From positions 1-42,824 of the forward strand of contig NZ_JRNB01000010.1 in the NCBI RefSeq assembly GCF_000758885.1: 42,824 bases of DNA. Direction: 5' to 3'. The stretch is from Peptostreptococcus sp. MV1. GTDB lineage: Bacteria > Bacillota > Clostridia > Peptostreptococcales > Peptostreptococcaceae. The notes under the pieces are model-generated. The model was not told where the DNA came from, made no database searches, and saw only the letters and a program-made list of their open reading frames with translations. Below are positions 18,169 to 26,340 of this stretch, one piece after another (the first letter of the stretch is position 1; each line of letters opens with the position of its first letter). The position numbers were made by a program, and so were the translations under genes.

Positions 18169-18975
18169 TTAGTCTATCCAACCAAAATGCCTACAAGCAT
18201 ATTCTATGCCGCCGTCATCTGCATCCTTGGTTACAAAATCAGCAATTTCCTTTAACTCTTTGACTGCATTGCCCATAGCGATTGATGTCCACTCTGGCCT
18301 AAACATCTTGATATCATTGGTATTGTCTCCAAAAACAACCACATCCTGGTCCTCTATACCCATCAGGTCCATGACCTTTCTGATACCTAAAGACTTGTCA
18401 TCTGGCTCTATGATTATATAGCTTGGACTATATCTGGTATAAGTTACATTTTTCAAAGCATCCAGTTTGCTCTCTAGCTCCACATCTATACATGCAAAGC
18501 CCTTAAACACGTCTTTTACCTTTCTAATATCTAAATCCCGATCTATAATTGTATCCATATAGTTTTTGGTTTCCCGCTTCATGATATCATAAAATCTCTT
18601 GTCTTTAGTATGCCATACCCTTTCATCTGCTAGGCAGATAGCCCAAGGTATATTATTTTCTTCAAACACATCAACTATATCTATCATCATCTGTTTATCA
18701 AGAGGCTTTATATCTATCTTGCCATCTAAAACAGTCCCATACCCTCCATCTGTAACCATATTACTTATACCGAACTGGTCACAAAAATCCTTGGCCATAG
18801 TATACATTCTGCCAGTAGCTACACTTATAAAGTGGCCATTTTCTTTTAGCTTGTTCAAGGCATACTCAGTTGACTCAGGTATATATCTAGGCATGCCAAT
18901 AGCAATAGTTCCATCTATATCGAAAAAGAAGTATTTCTTCCTCGAGTCCTTATTACTTTCTCTAATATTTCCCAT
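18169..18975 (-). CDS. HAD superfamily phosphatase, Cof-type (subfamily IIB)
   Basis: This 268-aa cytoplasmic HAD hydrolase has motif I FFFDIDGTIA near the N-terminus, motif II in SVATGRMYT near residue 55, and motif IV VVFGDNTNDIKMF near 215, preceded by a conserved Lys region. A Cof-type C2 cap domain lies between. Such enzymes dephosphorylate sugar phosphates, pyridoxal phosphate or flavin nucleotides; the substrate is not predictable. A GTG nine bases upstream is inside the ribosome site, so ATG 18975 (MGNIRESN) is chosen. A terminator precedes the gene, separating it from asnA-hpt. Confidence 0.88.
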   Translation of the reverse strand: MGNIRESNKDSRKKYFFFDIDGTIAIGMPRYIPESTEYALNKLKENGHFISVATGRMYTMAKDFCDQFGISNMVTDGGYGTVLDGKIDIKPLDKQMMIDIVDVFEENNIPWAICLADERVWHTKDKRFYDIMKRETKNYMDTIIDRDLDIRKVKDVFKGFACIDVELESKLDALKNVTYTRYSPSYIIIEPDDKSLGIRKVMDLMGIEDQDVVVFGDNTNDIKMFRPEWTSIAMGNAVKELKEIADFVTKDADDGGIEYACRHFGWID

Positions 18976-18995
18976 TAACTTCACCTTCCCATATA

Positions 18996-19038
18996 TAAAA
19001 AGACTGTAACCTAATTATATCATATCAGGTACAGTCCT
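18996..19038 (-). terminator. Terminator of the asnA-hpt operon
   Basis: On the minus strand AGGACTGTACCT pairs with AGGTTACAGTCT and is followed by TTTTTAT. It lies about 28 bp past the hpt stop codon. Confidence 0.82.
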
Positions 19039-19066
19039 TATATATTATCAAAAAATATTTATTCAA

Positions 19067-19597
19067 TTAATCTTCTACATCTTCAACTATTGCTATATAA
19101 GGAAGGTTCCTATACTTTTCATCATAGTCAATACCGTATCCAACTATAAATTTATCTTCAATTATATATCCTACATAGTCTACATCTATATCCACCTTTT
19201 TTCTAGCAGGCTTGTTTAATAGGGTACATAGCTTTAGACTCTTTGGTTCCCTAGTCATAAGAGTATCATAAAGATTTCTAAGAGTTATACCAGAGTCTAT
19301 AATGTCTTCAACAATCAAGACATTCTTGTCCTTTATGTCAACGTCAAGGTCTTTTAAAATCTTTACTGTACCAGATGATTCTGTCCCACTTCCATAGCTA
19401 GACACACTCATAAAGTCTATATTTACATTTAGATTTATCTTTCTCATCAAATCTGCTACAAATACACTCGCTCCTTTTAATATACCTACCAATAAAAGGT
19501 CCTGTCCCTTGTAGTCCTCTTCAATCTGTCTAGCCAATTCTTCAACCTTGCTAGCTATTTCTTCTTGGCTAAACATAACACCAGTTAACTTATACAT
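19067..19597 (-). CDS. hpt: Hypoxanthine phosphoribosyltransferase
   Basis: This 176-aa cytoplasmic purine-salvage enzyme joins hypoxanthine or guanine to PRPP to give IMP or GMP. The PRPP-binding signature VLIVEDIIDSGITL sits near residue 95. The N-terminal GILKGASVFVADL and C-terminal VGYGIDYDEKYRNLPYI segments are typical of bacterial Hpt. It follows asnA by 27 bp and is terminated by the hairpin at 18996-19038. The ATG start has a GGAGG at a good distance. Pairing with asnA rather than tilS/ftsH is unlike Bacillus. Confidence 0.95.
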   Translation of the reverse strand: MYKLTGVMFSQEEIASKVEELARQIEEDYKGQDLLLVGILKGASVFVADLMRKINLNVNIDFMSVSSYGSGTESSGTVKILKDLDVDIKDKNVLIVEDIIDSGITLRNLYDTLMTREPKSLKLCTLLNKPARKKVDIDVDYVGYIIEDKFIVGYGIDYDEKYRNLPYIAIVEDVED

Positions 19598-19624
19598 ACT
19601 GCCTCCAAAATTCTATACAAATAA

Positions 19625-20629
19625 TTATAGTAGGTGGATGCCTGCCTTAGCACAATCCTTGATCATGCCATTTGGCCATATACCTACCTGAACTTCACCT
19701 ATATGAGCCTTCCTAAGGAAGAACATGCATATTCTTGATTGACCTATGCCACCACCTATTGTATATGGTAAGTTTCCATTTAGTAGCTCTCTATGGTAGT
19801 CACATGACTTTCTATCCTCTGCACCTGCTATCTCTAGCTGCCTAGTTAGAGACTCCTCATCTACCCTAATACCCATTGATGATAATTCTATTACATCATC
19901 AAGGACTGGATTGTAGAATAGCAAGTCACCGTTCAAGTCCCAATCGTCGTAGTCTGGAGATCTACCGTCATGCTTTTCGCCTGACTCCAAGACACTGCCT
20001 ATCCCCTTCAAAAATACTGCCTTGTGTCTTCTCACTATAGCCCTCTCCTTTTCCTTTGGAGTAAGGTTTGGCCATTCATTTTCTAATTCCTGGCTAGTTA
20101 CAAAAGTTATCCTTTCAGGTAGTAGTGGTGTGAACTGTGGATACATACTTAGTATATATTCATCAGCCCTCTTAAATACATCATATATTTTTTCAACTAT
20201 CCAAACTAGCTTTTCAGGTGTCCTATCCTCTTTTTTGATTTGGTATTCCCAGTCCCACTGGTCAACATACAATGAATGTAGGTTGTCTAATTCCTCATCT
20301 TTTCTAATTGCATTCATATCAGCATATATACCTTCGTACATAGGTATATTATATTTCTTTATTGCCATCCTCTTCCATTTTGCTAAAGACTGAACTATTT
20401 CTGCCTTCTTGTTTATAAATGGAACTATAAAGCTTACAGGAGTTTCTACTCCATTCAAGTTATCGTTAGTACCTGTTTCTGGTAGGACAAAAAGAGGTGA
20501 AGATACTCTTAGTAGGTTCAACTCCTTACTCAATTCTTCTTGAAAAAAGTCCTTTAGTTTCTTTATTGCCTTTTGCGTTTCTAAAACGTCTAAATCACAT
20601 TTATAGTCATCTGGTATAATCATTACCAT
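19625..20629 (-). CDS. asnA: Aspartate--ammonia ligase (asparagine synthetase A)
   Basis: This 334-aa cytoplasmic enzyme makes L-asparagine from L-aspartate and ammonia with ATP, through an adenylated intermediate. It has the class II aminoacyl-tRNA synthetase-like fold of AsnA. Visible family segments are LRVSSPLFVLPETGTNDNLN near residue 42, YVDQWDWE near 121, DGRSPDYDDWDLNGD near 219 and GGGIGQSRICMFFL near 290. The length matches E. coli AsnA (330). The start ATG follows GGAGG. It is the first gene of a two-gene unit with hpt, driven by the consensus promoter at 20670-20698. Confidence 0.96.
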   Translation of the reverse strand: MVMIIPDDYKCDLDVLETQKAIKKLKDFFQEELSKELNLLRVSSPLFVLPETGTNDNLNGVETPVSFIVPFINKKAEIVQSLAKWKRMAIKKYNIPMYEGIYADMNAIRKDEELDNLHSLYVDQWDWEYQIKKEDRTPEKLVWIVEKIYDVFKRADEYILSMYPQFTPLLPERITFVTSQELENEWPNLTPKEKERAIVRRHKAVFLKGIGSVLESGEKHDGRSPDYDDWDLNGDLLFYNPVLDDVIELSSMGIRVDEESLTRQLEIAGAEDRKSCDYHRELLNGNLPYTIGGGIGQSRICMFFLRKAHIGEVQVGIWPNGMIKDCAKAGIHLL

Positions 20630-20669
20630 ATTTCTACCTCCATCAAATCAATATATAAATAATATTTTC

Positions 20670-20698
20670 ATTATACTTTTTAGTATGCTATTTGTCAA
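20670..20698 (-). promoter_or_regulatory. Consensus sigma-A promoter of asnA-hpt
   Basis: On the minus strand a perfect -35 TTGACA (20693-20698), a 17-bp spacer and a perfect -10 TATAAT (20670-20675) lie about 40 bp upstream of the asnA ATG. This indicates strong constitutive transcription starting inside the gap after the lipoprotein gene. Confidence 0.88.
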
Positions 20699-20715
20699 TC
20701 TCAAAGATATCTAAA

Positions 20716-21936
20716 CTAATAAATATATGGGTCTGGATCTACCTGCTTGTAGTTCTTTGTACCCTTGCTAACATTAGAAAAAGCTGCATTAAGCTTAATC
20801 CTAAATGTAGATATTTTTTCTAGAAAGTATGGATTATAGCATTTTTCTATGTCAGTACCCTTTCCGGTGATATTTACAGCAAGTTCTAATGCCATCCTTA
20901 GGGTATGATTTTTAGGGTCTGCGCTAGATGAGCCCATTCTATTGCCTGAATCGTTGATTCTAGACAAGAAAGTAGACACCTGAGAATTTAAGTATGCATA
21001 CTCATACCTTTGCCTGTGTATATATTTAATGCTATACTTGTCCAATATATCGGCAAGTTTATTAGGTTGGGATAGTTCAGCTACATAGAAATTATTCTCT
21101 GTAATTCTACTAATCAAAATATCATCTATAAGTTTACTAGTAGGGTAGTAGTTTACCTTGTCACCATATTTCTTGGTCATTTCATCTATAAGATTAGACA
21201 CATATGCAACTTTTTCATTGGCTTCTAATTTAGGTAGACTTACCTCTTCATATGCCATGCCGTATGATTTTGTTTCACTATCTAGACCATCCAAGTTTAA
21301 TTTTACAGATGCTGACAAGTTGTCATCGACTATAGCTATCGTCCTCTCTGCTCCCAAAGTTCTCGCCAATTCAGCTATTCTCTTAGTACGGTCTGGTTGA
21401 GCAGTCTTAAAGTTCATATCAAAAGTATCCATCAAGTCCCTTGTGCCAGCGGCCACATCCTTAGTCTTATTGTCAGTGGTATTTTTATCGATACTTGTAG
21501 CCTGATCAGCAGATACTAGAAGCATGTCTTTTCTGGATTTTTTAAGTTCCTTCAAAGCAGATATAATATTAGGATCTGAAGTAGATACTACTAGACCCTT
21601 AATTTCCCTATTTTCCTTTATCTTGTCTAGGACACGTTTTTTATCCTTTTCATAGTTTGTCATATCCTTATTAGGCAAATGATAGTCGACTATTTGAGCC
21701 TTGGTCAACTTGTTCTTTTTTTTGACACCATATTGTTCTTTTATAGCCATAGATGCATCATAAGCTTCAAAATCATCCTTCTTACTATCTGTAAGGATAG
21801 CTACACTTGCCTCATTGTCTGAATCAGAGTCCAAAATTTCCTTTTTCACCTTGTTGTCACCAGAACAGGCAGTCAAGGACACTAGAAGGCTTGCAAGACC
21901 GGTAAACAAACATATTTTTTTAAATATACTATTCAT
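20716..21936 (-). CDS. DUF3798-like lipoprotein, periplasmic-binding fold (copy 1)
   Basis: This 406-aa protein has a lipoprotein signal with lipobox LTAC near residue 24. It would be lipid-anchored outside the membrane. The mature part resembles the DUF3798 family of periplasmic-binding-like lipoproteins: it opens with a SVAILTDSKKDDFEAYDAS strand-helix unit, then IKGLVVSTSDPNIISALKEL and LARTLGAERTIAIVDDN. Its neighbour upstream (11 bp gap) is a diverged paralogue of similar layout. No permease or ATPase gene is adjacent, so a solute-binding role for an ABC importer is not supported locally. The family assignment is from memory of the motifs. Confidence 0.65.
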   Translation of the reverse strand: MNSIFKKICLFTGLASLLVSLTACSGDNKVKKEILDSDSDNEASVAILTDSKKDDFEAYDASMAIKEQYGVKKKNKLTKAQIVDYHLPNKDMTNYEKDKKRVLDKIKENREIKGLVVSTSDPNIISALKELKKSRKDMLLVSADQATSIDKNTTDNKTKDVAAGTRDLMDTFDMNFKTAQPDRTKRIAELARTLGAERTIAIVDDNLSASVKLNLDGLDSETKSYGMAYEEVSLPKLEANEKVAYVSNLIDEMTKKYGDKVNYYPTSKLIDDILISRITENNFYVAELSQPNKLADILDKYSIKYIHRQRYEYAYLNSQVSTFLSRINDSGNRMGSSSADPKNHTLRMALELAVNITGKGTDIEKCYNPYFLEKISTFRIKLNAAFSNVSKGTKNYKQVDPDPYIY

Positions 21937-21947
21937 AAGTGTCCTCC

Positions 21948-23051
21948 TTAATAAATTCTAGTTAAAAAAGTCAGTTTCCTGAAATATCCGTATGAAATCC
22001 CCATGCTATCAAAATTCAAACCTAGATTTAGATCTGTGTTGGCCCTGTTTAATATAGTTGAATTTGAATAACACTCCTCCAATGTAAAATTCTTTTCGTA
22101 CATATAATTAGCTACCTCTGCAACTAATTCTGTAACTACTGCCTTTCTCGATTCAGATATACCAGCCACCTTATTTTTTAGCCCTTTACTGGCAAGTTTT
22201 TTGGAAATTTCCTTATCGAAGTCTTCTCTATTTTTAAATTTCTCCATAGAATCACTAGCCAACTTCTTTGCCAACAATTCGCCATCATTTTCTGAATTTA
22301 TATTTGGCAATATAAACCTACTCTTGATAACATTATCTAAGCAAAACTCAGAATACTTTTCTTCAGACGGATAAATAGCAGTGGTAGACTTAGTTTGTTC
22401 ATCCATAGCATCTAACTTTTTTTGTAAGTCGCCATAATCTTCACCAACCTCTTCTACGGAAAACTTCATATTGTATTTTTCAGCAGCTAGCCTCGCCTTA
22501 TTTATATCCTCTATAAATCCTCTTGTAGATGCCTTTTCTTTTGAAATAATATAAATAAAGTTATCTGCCGACATCTCCTTGGCTGTGATAACAGACTCTC
22601 TACCAGAATACATATATTCCAAAAGACCAATATCTATATTCTTATCCTTAATTACCATATGCTTGTCCTCTGAAGATAATTCACCAATACCATCAGCTAT
22701 TGTAATTACACCTGGTAATTTATTTTTAACCCCTTTAAATACAGGCTCTAGTCCCTTTTTATTTGTGGATATCAGAAGAACCTTAACATTTTTATCAATA
22801 CTGTTGACTATCTTATCAATATGTTTCTTTTCAAAATCACCTTTAATATTAGGTAAATAGTTAATCGCCAACTTACCACTAGCAAGGTACTTGGGGTCAA
22901 TTTTAGCCCCCTTATCCATATATACAGTTATACCTGCCTTGTTACTAGTCATATCCAAATTGTCTTTTTTTGCATTTTCACCCTTTTTGCAAGCTGTCAA
23001 ACTGACCACCATCACAAGAGCCAAGCAAGGCATCATCAATTTTTTTAACAT
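21948..23051 (-). CDS. DUF3798-like lipoprotein (copy 2)
   Basis: This 367-aa protein has a lipobox LTAC near residue 21 followed by KKGENAKK. The mature part has the alternating strand-helix pattern of a two-lobed binding protein (VLLISTNKKGLEPVFKGV, then NFIYIISKEKASTRGFIED). It is a diverged tandem paralogue of the next gene: both share a C-terminal pattern of Leu-Ala-rich helix, E/C-Y-N or C-Y-S and a final aromatic segment. A start ATG follows GAGGTG. A -10 TATAAT (23085-23090, minus strand) and an inverted repeat lie upstream. Function unknown. Confidence 0.6.
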   Translation of the reverse strand: MLKKLMMPCLALVMVVSLTACKKGENAKKDNLDMTSNKAGITVYMDKGAKIDPKYLASGKLAINYLPNIKGDFEKKHIDKIVNSIDKNVKVLLISTNKKGLEPVFKGVKNKLPGVITIADGIGELSSEDKHMVIKDKNIDIGLLEYMYSGRESVITAKEMSADNFIYIISKEKASTRGFIEDINKARLAAEKYNMKFSVEEVGEDYGDLQKKLDAMDEQTKSTTAIYPSEEKYSEFCLDNVIKSRFILPNINSENDGELLAKKLASDSMEKFKNREDFDKEISKKLASKGLKNKVAGISESRKAVVTELVAEVANYMYEKNFTLEECYSNSTILNRANTDLNLGLNFDSMGISYGYFRKLTFLTRIY

Positions 23052-23084
23052 TCTGCACCTCTTTAGTTTTACATATATTTCTAA

Positions 23085-23121
23085 ATTATATATATTTGAC
23101 TCAAAATACTAAATCAAATAT
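23085..23121 (-). promoter_or_regulatory. Candidate promoter and operator before the lipoprotein pair
   Basis: A TATAAT (23085-23090, minus strand) is preceded by the inverted repeat ATATTTGA (23092-23099) ... TCAAATAT (23114-23121). The -35 position is poor. The inverted repeat could be an operator or a weak galE terminator. Confidence 0.4.
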
Positions 23122-23125
23122 TGTG

Positions 23126-24148
23126 CTATTCTTCATAACCTCTAGGATTGTTTTTTTGCCATCTCCAAGAGTCCTGACACATCCTGTCTATATCGTATTC
23201 AGCAGACCATCCTAGTTCTCTCTCAGCCTTTGAAGAATCCGCATATGTCATGTCTATATCGCCATCTCTTCTTGGACCAATCTTGTATGGTATTTCCCTA
23301 CCACAAGCCTTAGAAAATGACTCGATCAACTCCATTACACTATAACCACGTCCTGTGCCCAGATTGTAATAATCTACGCCGACCTGGTCTTTAAATAATT
23401 TTTCTATAGCCTTTATATGACCCTTAGCCAGATCAACCACATGTATATAGTCTCTCACACCTGTACCATCCTTTGTCCTGTAGTCATTACCAAATACATT
23501 TATATGTGGCAATTCTCCTACGGCAACCTTGGTCAAATATGGCATAATATTAGCAGGTATTCCTGTGCAATCTTCTCCTATCATGCCTGACTCATGGGCT
23601 CCAATTGGGTTGAAGTATCTCAATACTATAGCGTTCAAGTCTCTATTAGCAAACCAAGCATCCTTTATTATCTTCTCACCCATCAACTTTGTAGTACCAT
23701 ATGGGTTTGTAGTAGATAATCTATGATCTTCCTTAGCTGGCAAATCCTCAATATCCAAGTCACCGTACACAGTAGCAGATGAACTAAATACAAAGTTATG
23801 TACACCGTACTTAGCCATAATAGACAACATATTAATTAATGAAAGTAAATTGTTGTCATAGTATTTAAGTGGATTGGCCACAGAATCACCGACTGCCTTG
23901 TATGCAGCAAAGTCTACAACAGCATCTATATCATTCTCTTTAAATATATTTTCCAAGTCAGCCGATCTAGTATCCATTTCATAAAACTTTACTGTCTTTG
24001 ATGATATTTTTTCTATCCTATCAATAACAGTATGATAACTATTAGATAGGTTGTCTACTATAACAACACCATAACCAGACTTCAATAGTTCAACTGCAGT
24101 ATGACTACCAATATAACCTGCTCCACCAGCCAATAAAATATTTTTCAT
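23126..24148 (-). CDS. galE: UDP-glucose 4-epimerase
   Basis: This 340-aa cytoplasmic short-chain dehydrogenase/reductase-type epimerase interconverts UDP-glucose and UDP-galactose (or their N-acetyl forms). The NAD-binding motif GGAGYIGSHTAVELLKSGY is at the N-terminus. The catalytic Ser/Thr region is SSSATVYGD near residue 123, and the YxxxK is YGTTK near residue 149. The C-terminal segments VRDYIHVVDLAKGH and NLGTGRGYSV are typical of GalE. It is the last member of the unusual SPOR/659-aa/58-aa gene run, 11 bp after the 58-aa gene. This position suggests a link to cell-surface polysaccharide rather than galactose catabolism, since no other Leloir gene is present. Confidence 0.95.
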   Translation of the reverse strand: MKNILLAGGAGYIGSHTAVELLKSGYGVVIVDNLSNSYHTVIDRIEKISSKTVKFYEMDTRSADLENIFKENDIDAVVDFAAYKAVGDSVANPLKYYDNNLLSLINMLSIMAKYGVHNFVFSSSATVYGDLDIEDLPAKEDHRLSTTNPYGTTKLMGEKIIKDAWFANRDLNAIVLRYFNPIGAHESGMIGEDCTGIPANIMPYLTKVAVGELPHINVFGNDYRTKDGTGVRDYIHVVDLAKGHIKAIEKLFKDQVGVDYYNLGTGRGYSVMELIESFSKACGREIPYKIGPRRDGDIDMTYADSSKAERELGWSAEYDIDRMCQDSWRWQKNNPRGYEE

Positions 24149-24159
24149 CTGCTTACCTC

Positions 24160-24336
24160 CTATACCAACTTGCTAGTAACATCCGGATCAACTATTTCTA
24201 TAATATTGTCCCTATCAATATTCGTACCTTCTACCAACAATTCATCTAAATCAATTTCCCTGTATTTAACACTTTTTTCCCTAGCCACAAAATTACACAA
24301 CCTGTACTCCTTGGCCATTATCTCATCTATTAACAT
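24160..24336 (-). CDS. Small hypothetical protein, 58 aa
   Basis: This short gene begins ATG after AGGAGG (4-base spacing) and ends TAG. It sits between the 659-aa gene (8 bp gap) and galE (11 bp gap). The 58-residue product starts MLIDEIMAKEYRLCN and is acidic toward its end (DNIIEIVDPDVTS). It has no signal peptide or membrane segment. Tight packing, a good ribosome site and an intact frame argue that it is real. I do not recognise it. It probably acts with its operon neighbours. Confidence 0.68.
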   Translation of the reverse strand: MLIDEIMAKEYRLCNFVAREKSVKYREIDLDELLVEGTNIDRDNIIEIVDPDVTSKLV

Positions 24337-24344
24337 AAGCCCTC

Positions 24345-26324
24345 CTACCTATAGCCACCAGTGAAGTAATAATCACTGTCTATCTTCATACTAGCAAACT
24401 TCATAAGAGAATATAAATCCTCAATTATATCCTTCCTTAAGATCCTCGATTCCTTATTCATGTTAAACTGTCTGAAGATATGAGTAGATTTTATCCTCTC
24501 CATCAGCTCAATTTTTAGCTCTGCCTCATCAAGCTGCCTGTAATTTGGATAAAAACTATAATATGTTTCAAATACTATTTTTACAGTCTTGGCTACATAG
24601 TGTGGCAACAAATTATAAATCAAGTGCCCAAGCTTCTTGTAGGCCATGTCTATATGTAGGTCAATCTGATATATCTGGGCTTCTTTTAGCATCCTAATAC
24701 TAGACCTTCTCATTTCCTCTGGTAATAGCATGTATGAAACCTTGTCTATGATGGCTATAATTCCATTTATATCCATCTTTATATCATTTCTCAAATCAAA
24801 GAAGTGCCTCTGAAGTCTTGAGATTTGACTAAGGTCACAAGTCCTATTCATAGACTTGAAGTACCTTTCTTCACTCCTCTCCAAAATATCAGACATATGG
24901 ACTGTTATTAAATCTATATTACTAAGTTGATCCTGAAGGTCACTATAAAGGTAGTTTAGAAAATCGACCTTAGTAGCCAAGTCAATATTGCTATTCATCA
25001 TATAAGAATACTTACTGTTCATATGATAGATATGGCCAAAGAAATTAAATATAACCATATCAGATACAGACTTTATCCAATTGTCATATACCTCATCAAG
25101 GTCTGTAGTCTCTAGCAAGGACTTTTGATATTCAGAAAATATATTTGCTGATAGGTCTGTAATTATCTCCCTCTTTAGGTTCATAACTACAAACTTGTCC
25201 TTGTACTTTATTTCTACGCCTACAAAGCCTTCATTTTCAAACTCATCTTCATTTACCGAAATATTTGATATAGTTCTTTTTTCTATATCCAGTATACACT
25301 TGTCTTCTGACTTCATTATAGATACGTACTCATCATCTATTTCTATAAAAAATGGTCTGAACTCCCTAGAAAAACCGATCGACTTATTTTCTATAGCCTT
25401 TAAGGAATCAAATCCAACCCTCTCAGCAGATTGACCATCGATATAAAGGTTAAATACATCCTGTCCGTCATAAACTATGTAATTACAATCCCCGATATAA
25501 TAACTAGTAAAAGATGATCTTTCCTTACATACTAACTCTTTCTTATCCTTTTTTTCATATAAGACATATAGGTCTTCATGCCTAATCAAAAACATATTTT
25601 TATTTAGGTACTCCTTAGCCCTCAGTCTACCAGATACCTTGCAAAATACTATTGGATCCTGAGGAGGTAATACACCTATCTTAGAATTATTTTTGACAAT
25701 TTCGTCTATATTCCTTGGAAGAGTAGTCTTTTGTATACTCCCCATAAAGCTTATATTTCTGTATACTTTAGATTGAAAATCAACATAAAAATATCCTCTA
25801 ATATTTATCATATTATCAATATTGTTGTAGGATTCAAGATCATGCAGGTTAAATTCAAACCTCTTACCCCTACTTACAAATACCAACCTGCTATCATCAT
25901 GCTCTAAAATACCAGTGTATAGGTCTCCGTCTGCATTCATAATTAGGTTCTTGCCCTCTATATCAAATATAAATTTTTTTGAGTTTTGTCCTATTTTGAC
26001 CAATTCAAACAAGTCCAAGACCATTATCAGGGATGGATATACCCTATAAGATTCTCCATCCTTGACCCTGACAAATGGTATAGAATCTGCAATAATATTT
26101 ACGCTATCACCATCTAATTCCGTATATAACTTTTGACCTTCCTTTGAAAAATCATAGAATATATAATCTTCTTTTTCCCCTTGTAAAGAATCAACCTTGG
26201 AAACATAAATGTTTCCAAGGTTAGTAAATTGCAGGTACTTATCTTCAAGGTTAAAGTCAATTAGTCCATTTAAGCTATATCCAGATTTTATTTTAAATAC
26301 TACTTTTTCACTATCTTTTAGCAA
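24345..26324 (-). CDS. Uncharacterised 659-aa cytoplasmic protein of the SPOR operon
   Basis: I do not recognise this protein. It has no signal peptide or membrane segment. Residues 1 to about 400 are rich in short alternating beta-strand patterns (for example FIFDIEGKNLIMNADGDLY), suggesting a large beta domain with repeated units. Residues about 410 to 659 are predicted helical with many charged heptad-like stretches (for example ERSEERYFKSMNRTCDLSQ). It starts with TTG after GGGGGT at about 9 bases and follows the SPOR-domain gene by 16 bp. Being co-transcribed with a septal peptidoglycan-binding-type membrane protein, it may be its cytoplasmic partner; this is inference from position. Confidence 0.72.
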   Translation of the reverse strand: MLKDSEKVVFKIKSGYSLNGLIDFNLEDKYLQFTNLGNIYVSKVDSLQGEKEDYIFYDFSKEGQKLYTELDGDSVNIIADSIPFVRVKDGESYRVYPSLIMVLDLFELVKIGQNSKKFIFDIEGKNLIMNADGDLYTGILEHDDSRLVFVSRGKRFEFNLHDLESYNNIDNMINIRGYFYVDFQSKVYRNISFMGSIQKTTLPRNIDEIVKNNSKIGVLPPQDPIVFCKVSGRLRAKEYLNKNMFLIRHEDLYVLYEKKDKKELVCKERSSFTSYYIGDCNYIVYDGQDVFNLYIDGQSAERVGFDSLKAIENKSIGFSREFRPFFIEIDDEYVSIMKSEDKCILDIEKRTISNISVNEDEFENEGFVGVEIKYKDKFVVMNLKREIITDLSANIFSEYQKSLLETTDLDEVYDNWIKSVSDMVIFNFFGHIYHMNSKYSYMMNSNIDLATKVDFLNYLYSDLQDQLSNIDLITVHMSDILERSEERYFKSMNRTCDLSQISRLQRHFFDLRNDIKMDINGIIAIIDKVSYMLLPEEMRRSSIRMLKEAQIYQIDLHIDMAYKKLGHLIYNLLPHYVAKTVKIVFETYYSFYPNYRQLDEAELKIELMERIKSTHIFRQFNMNKESRILRKDIIEDLYSLMKFASMKIDSDYYFTGGYR

Positions 26325-26340
26325 AATCTGTGACCCCCTC

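Noticed and set aside
24170-24364. 64-codon plus-strand frame near galE
   Set aside because: Antisense to the 58-aa gene on the minus strand, which has the ribosome site and operon spacing.
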